From S010-25 sp964441285 (GTDB lineage Bacteria; Pseudomonadota; Gammaproteobacteria; SZUA-229): 64,000 bases of DNA. Positions 18,259 through 26,209 of this stretch are shown here, one piece after another; position 1 is the stretch's first letter, and each line of letters starts with the position of its first letter. Under the pieces are notes generated by a model that was not told the DNA's origin, searched no databases, and saw nothing but the letters and a program-made list of their open reading frames with translations. The translations under genes were made by a program, and so were the position numbers. The DNA lies in the NCBI GenBank assembly GCA_964441285.1, contig CAYTUK010000005.1, forward strand, positions 62,001 to 126,000, read 5' to 3'.

Positions 18259-18939
18259 ATGACCCAGGATGAAATGAAACGAAAAGCAGCTGAAGCAGCG
18301 CTTGAATATGTTGTTGCCGACGAAATCGTCGGTGTTGGCACCGGGTCCACCGTTAACCACTTTATTGATGCTCTGGCGACCATTAAGCATAAAATTGATG
18401 GTGCAGTTTCCAGCTCTGAAGCCTCAACTGAACGTATGCAGGCACAGGGTATAAAAGTTTACGAGCTCAATGAAGTGGGTGATTTATCGGTTTATATTGA
18501 TGGCGCAGATGAATCCGACCATTACCTGAATTTAATCAAAGGCGGCGGCGGCGCATTAACCCGCGAAAAAATTATTGCTGGTGCCAGCAGAAAATTTGTC
18601 TGTATTGCCGATGAATCCAAACTGGTTGATGTCATGGGAACATTCCCTCTACCCGTTGAAGTTGTTCCGATGGCAAGAAGTTTCATTGCCCGTGAACTGG
18701 TAAAAATCGGTGGTCGCCCAGTCTGGCGCGAAGGTTTTGTAACCGATAACGGTAATGATATTCTGGATGTGCATGATTTAAACATCATGGGACCGGTAAA
18801 GCTGGAAAATGAACTGAACAAATTACCCGGCATTGTCACCGTAGGCATCTTTGCTAATCGCCCGGCAGATGTGTTGATACTAGGTACGCCAGAAGGTGCA
18901 AAAACAGTTTTACCTAAAAAATCGCTGATCAATCCATAA
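18259..18939 (+). CDS. rpiA: Ribose-5-phosphate isomerase A
   Basis: From ATG at 18259 the protein is 226 residues and begins MTQDEMKRKAAEAALEYV, matching E. coli RpiA. Conserved motifs are GVGTGSTV (phosphate binding), DGADE and KGGGGALTREKI, which holds the catalytic region. The frame extends upstream to a GTG at 18214, but AGGGGAACCCAGG just before 18259 and family alignment favour the ATG. The enzyme serves the pentose phosphate pathway and also the regenerative phase of the Calvin cycle, relevant given prk at 47.5 kb. Confidence 0.93.
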   Translation: MTQDEMKRKAAEAALEYVVADEIVGVGTGSTVNHFIDALATIKHKIDGAVSSSEASTERMQAQGIKVYELNEVGDLSVYIDGADESDHYLNLIKGGGGALTREKIIAGASRKFVCIADESKLVDVMGTFPLPVEVVPMARSFIARELVKIGGRPVWREGFVTDNGNDILDVHDLNIMGPVKLENELNKLPGIVTVGIFANRPADVLILGTPEGAKTVLPKKSLINP

Positions 18940-19120
18940 AATTGGATTTTACAACCTGTAAGAATCTTAGATTAAGCATCTAAAACTGTAAAAACGCTTG
19001 CATCTTTTGCCTCTAACAAAGCAACTATACACTGCTTCTATCGGCCAAGTTTAATTGCTTGCAAAAAACCGGCTACTCACGGTATGCTTATCGTTCCCGT
19101 AATCATATAAAAATATCGCC

Positions 19121-19672
19121 ATGCTAACACCTGAAAAAATCGAACAAATTTTACAGACCCATGCTGGCCTTATTCTTGCCGTGGTACAAACCACTCAAAA
19201 CCCACAGCTTAAACCGCATCTCGATCAGGCACTACAATTGTCCACACAGAATGGCTGGCAGTCACTGGTTGCTGTCATTAACAAGATTATGACTGGCAGT
19301 CGCGAACAGTCCTTATTAAATGGCCTGGATGATGAAGACAGCATTATTGTTGACAGCATTCTAAAAGGCATTCAGGATCCAGCATCCTTACCCAAATCCG
19401 AAACCAGCGGTGATGCTTCAAAAGCGGCACCGATGCTGGCACGCTTAATTGATGAAGCTCGGCGTGGCGACCATAACGCGGTGGTTATGTTAAGTACGAT
19501 GGCCGAACAAATGTCACACGCCGGTAGCGACATGGCTAATTTGAGCGCAGTCATGAAAACTATGGTTGATGGCGAACGCAATATTGATAAACTTTGCTCG
19601 CGCATGGGAGCGCAGGGTGAATCGCTAATAACACAAATCACCAGTGAGTTAGCAAAACTGGACCTGCATTAA
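19121..19672 (+). CDS. Unrecognised helical protein
   Basis: This 183-residue protein is predicted to be soluble, with no signal peptide or membrane segment. It is helix-rich and contains TGSREQSLLNGLDDEDSIIVDSILKGIQDP followed by a variable linker (SLPKSETSGDASKA) and a second helical part with ISELAKL-like repeats near the end. I recognise no domain or catalytic motif. It is a single plus-strand gene between rpiA and the convergent prfC. Codon use and composition look native, so I take it as a real conserved gene of unknown role. Confidence 0.65.
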   Translation: MLTPEKIEQILQTHAGLILAVVQTTQNPQLKPHLDQALQLSTQNGWQSLVAVINKIMTGSREQSLLNGLDDEDSIIVDSILKGIQDPASLPKSETSGDASKAAPMLARLIDEARRGDHNAVVMLSTMAEQMSHAGSDMANLSAVMKTMVDGERNIDKLCSRMGAQGESLITQITSELAKLDLH

Positions 19673-19714
19673 ACCGGCTTATTTGTCACAAAAAACCCCC
19701 TGCCAGGTACAACC

Positions 19715-21313
19715 TCAGGCATAAATACCGTGTTCGCGTGTCGCTAAAAAGTTAATTTCTGGCCACTTTTCAATGGTCATATCCAAATTCACTCGAGTCG
19801 GTGCGATATAAGCCAGATCACCGGCATGATCGAGCGCAAGATTGGTTGACTGACGGTTTTTAAATTTAGTCAGCATTTTCTCATCTTCACATTCGATCCA
19901 GCGAGCCGTGGTGACATTCACCGTTTCAAAATCACAGTCAACACTGTATTCATTCAGCAACCGGTGCTTTACCACCTCAAACTGCAATACACCCACCGCG
20001 CCCAAAATTAGATCATTATTGTTCAATGGCCGATAAAGTTGCGAAGCACCTTCTTCACACAATTGAATTAAACCTTTCTGTAACGCTTTCATTTTTAGCG
20101 GGTCTTTTAGCCGGGCACGTAAAAATAATTCCGGTGCGAAATTCGGAATACCGGTAAACGCCAGTTCTTCACCCACAGTAAAGGTATCACCTATACGCAT
20201 GGTGCCATGATTATGCAGGCCGATAATATCACCCGTATAGGCGACATCAACATGCTCTCGGTCAGCAGCCATAAATGTAACCGCATCAGCGAGTTTAATG
20301 TCTTTACCCAGACGCACATGTTTTACCTTCATGCCTTTTTTATACTTGCCTGAACAGATACGCACAAAAGCAATACGGTCACGATGACCAGGATCCATAT
20401 TTGCCTGAATCTTAAACACAAATCCAGTAAATTTTTCTTCTTCAGGTTCAATCTCTCGGGTTTGTGTTTCACGGGATTTTGGTGGTGGCGCAAATTTATC
20501 CAGCGCACCAAGTAATTCACCTACACCAAAATTATTGATCGCCGAACCAAAAAATACCGGGGTTAATTCACCGCGCTGGTATGCTGCCTGGTCAAACGCA
20601 TGGCTCGCACCTTTAACCAGTTCAATTTCTTCGCGTAACTCTGCTGCAACCGAACCCAGCATTGCATCAAGCTGCGGGTTATCCAGGCCTTCAATCACCT
20701 CGCCTTGCTGTATTTTTCCACCGTGGGTTGCACTGAATAAATGGACTCTATTCTCGAGCAGATTAAACACGCCTTTAAACGCTTTTCCCATACCGATGGG
20801 CCAGGTAATCGGCGCACACCGTATCGTTAAAACAGCTTCAATTTCATCCAGAATATCAATCGGTTCACGCGCCTCACGATCCATTTTATTAATAAAAGTG
20901 ATAATCGGCGTGGTTCGCAGACGACATACATCCATCAGTTTAATGGTACGTTCTTCAACGCCTTTCGCCGCATCAATTACCATTAAAGCAGAATCCACCG
21001 CAGTTAAAGTACGATAGGTATCTTCGGAGAAATCGGCGTGGCCGGGCGTATCCAGCAAGTTGATGATGCAATCTTTATGCGGAAACTGCATCACAGATGA
21101 AGTAACCGAGATGCCACGCTGCTTTTCCAGCTCCATCCAGTCGGACGTTGCATGACGCGCCGCTTTACGCCCTTTTACGGTACCCGCCATTTGAATAGCA
21201 CCGCCGAATAACAGCAATTTTTCTGTCAGTGTGGTTTTACCCGCATCCGGATGGGAGATGATGGCGAACGTGCGTCGACGCTTGATTTCATTGAGAAAAT
21301 TACTGTCTGCCAT
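19715..21313 (-). CDS. prfC: Peptide chain release factor 3
   Basis: This 532-residue translational GTPase begins MADSNFLNEIKRRRTFAIISHPDAGKTTLTEKL. It has the P-loop (HPDAGKTT), DTPGHADFSEDTYR (switch II) and NKMD (base recognition). RF3 promotes release of RF1/RF2 from the ribosome after termination; E. coli RF3 is 529 residues. A decayed mobile island lies immediately upstream of its start, and prfC is a known integration neighbourhood in some Gammaproteobacteria. Confidence 0.96.
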   Translation of the reverse strand: MADSNFLNEIKRRRTFAIISHPDAGKTTLTEKLLLFGGAIQMAGTVKGRKAARHATSDWMELEKQRGISVTSSVMQFPHKDCIINLLDTPGHADFSEDTYRTLTAVDSALMVIDAAKGVEERTIKLMDVCRLRTTPIITFINKMDREAREPIDILDEIEAVLTIRCAPITWPIGMGKAFKGVFNLLENRVHLFSATHGGKIQQGEVIEGLDNPQLDAMLGSVAAELREEIELVKGASHAFDQAAYQRGELTPVFFGSAINNFGVGELLGALDKFAPPPKSRETQTREIEPEEEKFTGFVFKIQANMDPGHRDRIAFVRICSGKYKKGMKVKHVRLGKDIKLADAVTFMAADREHVDVAYTGDIIGLHNHGTMRIGDTFTVGEELAFTGIPNFAPELFLRARLKDPLKMKALQKGLIQLCEEGASQLYRPLNNNDLILGAVGVLQFEVVKHRLLNEYSVDCDFETVNVTTARWIECEDEKMLTKFKNRQSTNLALDHAGDLAYIAPTRVNLDMTIEKWPEINFLATREHGIYA

Positions 21314-21330
21314 GCCTTAAAAACCTTAGT

Positions 21331-21350
21331 TTGTACCCAAACTTGTACCC
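21331..21350 (+). repeat. Direct repeat TTGTACCC x2 upstream of prfC
   Basis: TTGTACCC occurs at 21331-21338 and 21343-21350, separated by AAAC. Short direct repeats of this kind are common at the binding sites of tyrosine integrases. They lie at the left edge of the Xre/Fic region, opposite an integrase stub at the right edge. Assignment as integrase arm or attachment sites is inference. Confidence 0.4.
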
Positions 21351-21419
21351 ATTGTTAAAAATACCTTTTCGAGAAAATGGAATGCTCGAAAAGCACGTTA
21401 TTTTACCTGATCAAAAATC

Positions 21420-22010
21420 TTACGCACCAACAAATTCAAACAGCTTATCAAAATCATGCTTGTCGGCGGCTCTGAGTGCCACAATATATTGATCACGGCG
21501 CTCATTCATTGCTTCTAATTTGTAGCCCCCTGCCCAATCAATCGCAGGAGCATCCATGAGCTTGGTGAGTATTGCATCCGCCATGATGCGTGCATGGCGA
21601 CCATTTCCATTTGGAAATGGGTGGATCAATACCAGCTTGTGATGAAAGCGTGCAGCAAACTCTATTGATGGATAGGTCTCATGCTCTATCCAATAGCGCG
21701 TATCATCTAATAGCTGTCGCAACTGAATTGTGATCTGGATCGGATCAACCCCGATGTTCTTTTCCGTTTTACGAAATGTGCCTGCCCATTTCCACACTTG
21801 CCCAAATAACCGTTTGTGCAAATCGCGCACAAACCCTTCGCTTAATATATCTGGGTTCTTTTGCTTTTTAAGCCACTGCATGCCTTCAACGATATTGGCT
21901 TGCTCCAACTGATCAAGCTCGCCTCTAGTTGTAATATGGGCAAAGCGAAGCCCTTCCTTTTCATCAGGATCGAGGGGCGTTGCGCCATCTGGTTCAACAC
22001 TCACTATCAT
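21420..22010 (-). CDS. Fic-domain protein, mobile mystery protein B type
   Basis: The 196-residue protein has the Fic core motif HPFPNGNGRHAR (residues 130-141). The consensus is HxFx(D/E)GNGRxxR, so the metal-binding acidic residue is Asn here. Fic proteins transfer AMP or other phosphoryl groups to hydroxyl side chains. Near the N-terminus, ANIVEG (38-43) resembles the (S/T)xxxE(G/N) inhibitory helix of class II Fic proteins, though Ala replaces Ser/Thr. It lies 13 bases after the Xre-type gene, as in the paired mobile mystery A/B families often found on mobile elements. A toxin-antitoxin role is plausible but not shown. Confidence 0.82.
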   Translation of the reverse strand: MIVSVEPDGATPLDPDEKEGLRFAHITTRGELDQLEQANIVEGMQWLKKQKNPDILSEGFVRDLHKRLFGQVWKWAGTFRKTEKNIGVDPIQITIQLRQLLDDTRYWIEHETYPSIEFAARFHHKLVLIHPFPNGNGRHARIMADAILTKLMDAPAIDWAGGYKLEAMNERRDQYIVALRAADKHDFDKLFEFVGA

Positions 22011-22023
22011 AAGATGGCATCAC

Positions 22024-22491
22024 TCATTCATCATTCCATAAATCAGATGGCATTTTCTCGATGATCTCATAGGCAAGACGATCCACTTCAAAAGCAAGTT
22101 GTTCATCACTGAGCGCTTGCGCTTCAAGCGCCATCTGTGTGGATGCAGCCTTGATCTGTTCTTTTGCCTTTAATACGGCTCGATCCCTGATCACGCTTTC
22201 AATTTCTTTTTCAGGAATGACCGCATACACAAAACGGCAGTCCATGGCTTGCGCCATGCTTTGCATACTTTTAAGCGTGGCACTTCCTGTTAGCTCAGCG
22301 GACTCCGCTTGTGAAACCCGCCCCTTGGTAACGCCAAGGCGGTTTGCCAATTGCGAGCCTGACATGCCAAGCGCTTTGCGAACTGTTTTAAGCCATCCCT
22401 CAGAACTAGGTATGGCATAGTCACCAAACTGCTTTAAAGCTTGGTTCACCTTGTTTTGATATTGCTTTAAAACAACCGCTTCGATGCCCAT
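22024..22491 (-). CDS. Xre-family regulator, mobile mystery protein A type
   Basis: This 155-residue protein has a helix-turn-helix at about residues 43-64 (MSGSQLANRLGVTKGRVSQAE), preceded by a helical N-terminal part and followed by a long helical tail. It resembles the mobile mystery protein A family, which almost always precedes a Fic-type protein B. It is the likely antitoxin or autoregulator of the pair. Inverted TAAACCA half-sites lie directly upstream of its start and are candidate operators. The 13-base gap to the Fic gene implies one transcript. Confidence 0.82.
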   Translation of the reverse strand: MGIEAVVLKQYQNKVNQALKQFGDYAIPSSEGWLKTVRKALGMSGSQLANRLGVTKGRVSQAESAELTGSATLKSMQSMAQAMDCRFVYAVIPEKEIESVIRDRAVLKAKEQIKAASTQMALEAQALSDEQLAFEVDRLAYEIIEKMPSDLWNDE

Positions 22492-22513
22492 CGGATGACC
22501 TTAATCTATAATT

Positions 22514-22580
22514 TAAACCATCATTGGTTTAGCTAAATCTATACCATTAAAATATATAAGTCAATATAAAGCTAAACCAA
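22514..22580 (-). promoter_or_regulatory. Candidate operator cluster for the Xre/Fic pair
   Basis: TAAACCA (22514-22520) and TGGTTTA (22525-22531) form a palindrome with a four-base centre. In addition TTGGTTTAGCT (22524-22534) and AGCTAAACCAA (22570-22580) are a perfect 11-base inverted pair 35 bases apart, and a weaker TTTAGTT copy follows near 22594. All lie within 100 bases upstream of the Xre gene, in AT-rich DNA suited to a promoter. Autoregulation by the Xre protein is inferred. Confidence 0.6.
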
Positions 22581-22620
22581 GAACGCAGTAAAGTTTAGTT
22601 ATATATTGATTTACCTCATT

Positions 22621-22649
22621 CGCTTTCGGGCGCAGTGTTCCCGAAAGCG
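22621..22649. repeat. Hairpin: 10-base perfect stem
   Basis: CGCTTTCGGG pairs with CCCGAAAGCG across nine bases. It is followed on the plus strand by GCGATTTTTTGCGC, so it looks like a rho-independent terminator for plus-strand transcription. No gene upstream would need one. It may be a remnant of the mobile island. Confidence 0.55.
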
Positions 22650-22671
22650 CGATTTTTTGCGCTCTTTAAAG

Positions 22672-22704
22672 AAGCATTGAGCGCTTTCCCTGCGCTCAAT
22701 GCTT
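22672..22704. repeat. Hairpin: 13-base perfect stem
   Basis: AAGCATTGAGCGC pairs with GCGCTCAATGCTT around the seven-base loop TTTCCCT. It follows the previous hairpin by 22 bases. The pair of strong stems between the Xre gene and the IS stub has no gene context that explains it. Attachment-site, REP-like or terminator roles are possible. Confidence 0.55.
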
Positions 22705-22797
22705 GCCTGTTCTCCTAATGTGCCCAGAATTGTTGTGGCTTAATAAATCTGCACACCTGAATGGGATAAACTTCCCGCGAAATAAAAGGTGTAAAGA

Positions 22798-22872
22798 ATG
22801 ACTAAAAAAAGATCAAGTTACTCAACGGAATTTAAAAATTCTACTGCAAGTCTGGTAATTGATAAGAAATAG
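22798..22872 (+). pseudogene. IS3-family transposase orfA, N-terminal stub
   Basis: The reading frame MTKKRSSYSTEFKNSTASLV stops after 24 codons at TAG (22870-22872). Its start has the form of IS3-family OrfA proteins (basic start, then FxxEFK..A..LV), which normally continue for about 90 residues. GGTG-rich sequence with a ribosome binding site (AAAAGGTGTAAAGA) precedes it. The rest of the element is gone, and the sequence changes abruptly into an opposite-strand integrase stub. Confidence 0.6.
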
Positions 22873-22878
22873 ACCATC

Positions 22879-23010
22879 ACAGAATCCTGTACCCTCGTTA
22901 CTTACCCGGAAGTACAGGCCACCACCCGCCGCGTAGCATCCCGGTACTTTCTTACGTAGTAATGCCTTTACCTGCTTATCATTGATATTTGATGCCAGAC
23001 CACCTCCCAT
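22879..23010 (-). pseudogene. Tyrosine integrase, N-terminal arm-binding domain stub
   Basis: Read on the minus strand, the frame contains INDKQVKALLRKKVPGCYAA followed by GGGLYFRVSNEGTGF. This matches the start of P4-type integrases, whose N-terminus has (L)TDxxVKAL and DGGGLYLRV. Homology ends near 22879, where the IS3 stub abuts in the opposite orientation. The catalytic domain is absent, so the integrase is dead. It marks the region as the residue of an integrated element. Confidence 0.65.
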
Positions 23011-23021
23011 TGCTGAAAAGT

Positions 23022-23078
23022 GGTGACAGATTGCTTATTCGATAGTGACTTTCAGAGAAAAATCTCTAATCTGTCACC
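23022..23078. repeat. Inverted repeat GGTGACAGATT / AATCTGTCACC
   Basis: GGTGACAGATT (23022-23032) and AATCTGTCACC (23068-23078) are perfect inverted 11-mers. Imperfect outer sequence, GAAAAGTG on the left and CCACTTTTC on the right (near 23088-23095), extends the palindrome. Sequences of this GACAGATT type commonly accompany REP-associated tyrosine transposases, but no transposase gene is present. It lies between the integrase stub and yicC. Confidence 0.55.
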
Positions 23079-23195
23079 ATTTCTGCCCCACTTTTCTACA
23101 CCCTAGTGAGAAGCAGTTAACCCCTAGAAACAAAAAAATATCAAATGTATTAATAAGTTAGACCATAACGAAACATTGAGAAACAGCCGGAAACA

Positions 23196-24062
23196 TCATT
23201 CTATGTTTTGAATCTGCTCGCGCATCTGTTCAATTAAAACTTTCAGCTCGACCGATGCCTGAGTGCTGGAAATATCGGCTGATTTAGAGCCGAGTGTATT
23301 GGCTTCACGATTGAGTTCCTGCATCAAAAAATCCAGACGCCGCCCAATGGCCTCATCTCTACCAAGAACTGCGGTCATTTCCTGTAAATGACAGTCTAAT
23401 CGATCCAGTTCTTCTTCAATATCCATCTTTTGCACCAGATGTAAAATTTCCTGCTCCATGCGATCCTGATCAATTTTTGTCTGCAATTCATTCAGCCTGT
23501 GCTGCATTTTCTCACGGTAACGTTGCAAAATCTGCGGTATGTTTGCGCGGGTATCATCGACAATTTGTTGCATCGCAACGCAGCGCTGTTGCAATACGCC
23601 GGCTAGACGCTGACCTTCACGTAAGCGATTTTTAACCAGTTCATCCAGTGCCTGTTTCAATAATTGTTCGAATGCGGTATATACCGGTTTCATATCCGGT
23701 GCTGTTTCCTGAATCACGCCTGGCCATGCCAGTATTTCCATTGGGTTGACTTCGGAGGGCTGGTGCAACATATCATTAATAACGTGACAGGCGTTTATAA
23801 TTGCTTTTGCATGGGCAGGTTCAATATTAATTTCTTCTGCCTGGGCATTCTGTAACTGCAACCGCACCTTACACTCAACTTTGCCGCGCTTTAATTGCCC
23901 ACTAATTATTTCCCGATACTGCGCTTCCTGTGCGCGTAGCTCATCTGGTAGCCGCATAGTCAGTTCCAGAAAACGGTGGTTCACACTACGCAATTCACAT
24001 ACCAGTGTGCCAAACTCAGCACTGATCTGGGTACGCGCAAAAGCGGTCATACTTTTAATCAT
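23196..24062 (-). CDS. yicC: YicC/YloC family endoribonuclease
   Basis: The 288-residue protein begins MIKSMTAFARTQ, continues ELRSVNHRFLELTMRLP, and ends with the conserved stretch GRRLDFLMQELNREANTLGSK, all typical of YicC. The family has been shown to have endoribonuclease activity and to affect small-RNA stability. It is divergent from rph across 152 bases, a common gammaproteobacterial arrangement. The length matches the family (about 287-290). Confidence 0.92.
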   Translation of the reverse strand: MIKSMTAFARTQISAEFGTLVCELRSVNHRFLELTMRLPDELRAQEAQYREIISGQLKRGKVECKVRLQLQNAQAEEINIEPAHAKAIINACHVINDMLHQPSEVNPMEILAWPGVIQETAPDMKPVYTAFEQLLKQALDELVKNRLREGQRLAGVLQQRCVAMQQIVDDTRANIPQILQRYREKMQHRLNELQTKIDQDRMEQEILHLVQKMDIEEELDRLDCHLQEMTAVLGRDEAIGRRLDFLMQELNREANTLGSKSADISSTQASVELKVLIEQMREQIQNIE

Positions 24063-24214
24063 TAATTATTCTCCCGATTTTTGAAGATTGTATCATGCAA
24101 ACAGAAAGCAGATATTATCGAGTAAACCATCCCTTAATATTCGCTGTTAATAGCAATACCATTGCCTCTGTTTGCAGTTATAATACGCGCACCTAAAATC
24201 AAGGAAACCAAACT

Positions 24215-24931
24215 ATGCGCCCCAGTAACCGCCAGCCCGATGAAATGCGTTCTATACATATCACTCGCCACTACACCAAACATGCTGAAGGCTCCGTTTT
24301 AATTGAATTTGGTGACACTAAAGTCATTTGTACCGCTTCTATTGAGGCAAGAGTTCCCGGCTTTTTACGTGGCAAGGGACAGGGCTGGGTTACCGCAGAA
24401 TATGGCATGTTACCGCGCTCAACCGGCAGTCGTATGCGACGTGAAGCTTCCAGTGGGAAACAGGGTGGTCGCACAATGGAAATACAACGCCTGATTGGAC
24501 GCGCATTACGTGCCGGCATTGATCTTGAAGCTCTGGGTGAAAATACCATCAGTCTGGATTGTGATGTCATTCAGGCCGATGGCGGTACGCGCACCGCCAG
24601 TATTACCGGCGCATGGGTTGCGCTCAATGATGCAGTACAATACCTGCTCGACAAAAACATCATCCAGAAAAATCCATTACACCATCAAATCGCTGCTGTT
24701 TCTGTGGGTATTTTTAATGGCACTCCAGTGCTTGATCTGGATTATGCCGAAGACTCGAATGCAGAAACTGACATGAATGTAGTGATGAATAATAATAACG
24801 GTTTTATCGAAGTTCAGGGCACCGCAGAAGGCCATGCCTATAATAGAGAGGAACTTAACAGCATGCTTGCACTGGCAGAAAAAGGTATAAAAGAACTATT
24901 TCTGCTGCAACAGGCTGCGCTTGAGGCATAA
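24215..24931 (+). CDS. rph: Ribonuclease PH
   Basis: The 238-residue protein begins MRPSNRQPDEMRSI and has GRGKGQGWVTAEYGMLPRST-like sequence (in this copy LRGKGQGWVTAEY), SCDVIQADGGTRTA-like CDVIQADGGTRTASITGA and the acidic site DLDYAEDSNAETDMN. It is a phosphate-dependent 3'-5' exoribonuclease that trims tRNA 3' ends. The gene is intact, unlike the frameshifted rph of E. coli K-12. AAGGAAACC precedes the ATG. rdgB follows after five bases. Confidence 0.95.
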   Translation: MRPSNRQPDEMRSIHITRHYTKHAEGSVLIEFGDTKVICTASIEARVPGFLRGKGQGWVTAEYGMLPRSTGSRMRREASSGKQGGRTMEIQRLIGRALRAGIDLEALGENTISLDCDVIQADGGTRTASITGAWVALNDAVQYLLDKNIIQKNPLHHQIAAVSVGIFNGTPVLDLDYAEDSNAETDMNVVMNNNNGFIEVQGTAEGHAYNREELNSMLALAEKGIKELFLLQQAALEA

Positions 24932-24936
24932 CCACA

Positions 24937-25554
24937 ATGACTAAAACGGCTGTAAATAAAATCGTGCTCGCCAGCGGCAATGCCGGCAAAGTACGCGAAA
25001 TAAATAACCTGTTTGAAGGCTATGGAATAGAAATTGTTCCACAATCGGATTTCAATGTCCCGGATGTTGCCGAAACCGGAACTACCTTTGTTGAAAACGC
25101 CATTATCAAAGCCCGTTTTGCAGCCGAATATACCGGTTTACCGGCTCTGTCTGACGACTCCGGCATTGAAGTCGATGCACTGGATGCACGCCCCGGCGTT
25201 TACTCCGCGCGTTATGCCGGTGAGAATGCCACGGATAAAGACAATAATAATAAGATGCTGGAAGAATTAGACGGTGTGCGAGAAACAGAACGGACTGCGC
25301 GTTACCAGTGTCTCATTGTATTTATGCGTTCACACACCGACCCGGTACCGATTATTACCCAGGGTAGCTGGGAGGGGCAAATTTTATCAGCCCCCGAAGG
25401 GAACGGCGGGTTTGGTTATGACCCGATATTTTATGTTCCTTCACAAAAATGCTCTGGCGGTAATTTGCCTTTGGAGGTAAAAAACACCCTAAGCCATCGC
25501 GCCATTGCGCTGAAAGCCATGCTGGAAGAGTTTAAAAAACATAAATACATTTAA
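24937..25554 (+). CDS. rdgB: XTP/dITP diphosphatase (RdgB/HAM1)
   Basis: The 205-residue protein has LASGNAGKVREI near residue 10 and LSDDSGIEVDALDARPGVYSARYAG, with the catalytic aspartate, then GFGYDPIF. It removes non-canonical purine nucleotides (dITP, XTP) from the pool and so prevents mutagenic incorporation. It sits five bases after rph, so the two are translationally close or coupled. The next gene follows after 24 bases. Confidence 0.95.
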   Translation: MTKTAVNKIVLASGNAGKVREINNLFEGYGIEIVPQSDFNVPDVAETGTTFVENAIIKARFAAEYTGLPALSDDSGIEVDALDARPGVYSARYAGENATDKDNNNKMLEELDGVRETERTARYQCLIVFMRSHTDPVPIITQGSWEGQILSAPEGNGGFGYDPIFYVPSQKCSGGNLPLEVKNTLSHRAIALKAMLEEFKKHKYI

Positions 25555-25578
25555 TCTGCCCATTTTTCTGTTCAAACC

Positions 25579-26070
25579 ATGTCTGTTCTGCTCTGTAGTG
25601 AAATTCGTTTACAGCATCTGCAATCCCTGCTTAATCACTATGGCATGGAAATCCATACTATCAATGATAACGCACCAGTTCCGGGTAGTTTCTGGCAACC
25701 ACCAGAAGCAGGGTTAATCGGGGATACACTTTATATCCGTAACGATACGCCGGTCCATTCCGCCCTGCATGAAAGCGGTCATTATATTTGCATGGATCCG
25801 CAGCGTAGGAAAAATTTACATACCGATGCGGGCGGACGAACGGCCATTGAGGAAGACAGTGTTTGTTATTTGCAGATTTTGCTGGCTGATTTCATTCCTG
25901 AAATGGGGCAAACACGTATGTTTACCGATATGGATGCCTGGGGCTATTCTTTTCGCTTAGGCTCTGCTCGCGCATGGTTTGAAAACGATGCCGAAGACGC
26001 AGCACAATGGTTACTGCAACACAATATTATTACCACTGATAATCAACCTGCCTGGCAGTTACGTGGTTAA
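25579..26070 (+). CDS. Small HExxH-motif protein, possible zinc metallopeptidase
   Basis: This 163-residue protein has HESGH at residues 64-68 in VHSALHESGHYI, with an acidic pair (EED, 91-93) about 24 residues on that could supply the third zinc ligand. The arrangement recalls minimal gluzincin/ImmA-like folds. There is no signal peptide or membrane segment. It is the third gene of the rph-rdgB unit. I do not know a named family or a substrate, so the peptidase activity is inferred from the motif alone. Confidence 0.65.
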   Translation: MSVLLCSEIRLQHLQSLLNHYGMEIHTINDNAPVPGSFWQPPEAGLIGDTLYIRNDTPVHSALHESGHYICMDPQRRKNLHTDAGGRTAIEEDSVCYLQILLADFIPEMGQTRMFTDMDAWGYSFRLGSARAWFENDAEDAAQWLLQHNIITTDNQPAWQLRG

Positions 26071-26162
26071 GCAATGAATGAAAAATATTATTTTCCGCAG
26101 ATAAGTGCAAATAAACACAGATGAAATCGCTCGGATAAAATCGTTTGCATCACCCTGAAAAC

Positions 26163-26190
26163 TAAAAAAGCCCTCCAGAGAGGGCTTAAT
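26163..26190 (-). terminator. Rho-independent terminator of the volA-like gene
   Basis: On the minus strand, AAGCCCTC, a short TCTG loop and GAGGGCTT form a tight stem followed by TTTTTAGTTTT. It lies about 20 bases after the stop of the lipase gene. Stem and U-tract together make this the clearest terminator in the window. Confidence 0.85.
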
Positions 26191-26209
26191 TATGAAGACA
26201 ACTTTATTC

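Noticed and set aside
18940..19120. Regulatory RNA or promoter in the gap between rpiA and the unknown gene
   Set aside because: The sequence is AT-rich but has no strong stem with a T-run or paired promoter hexamers that I could support.
22822..23010. Intact 62-residue gene on the minus strand
   Set aside because: Only its first 44 codons resemble an integrase; the remainder is antisense to the IS3 stub. It is a fusion frame across a junction of two relics.
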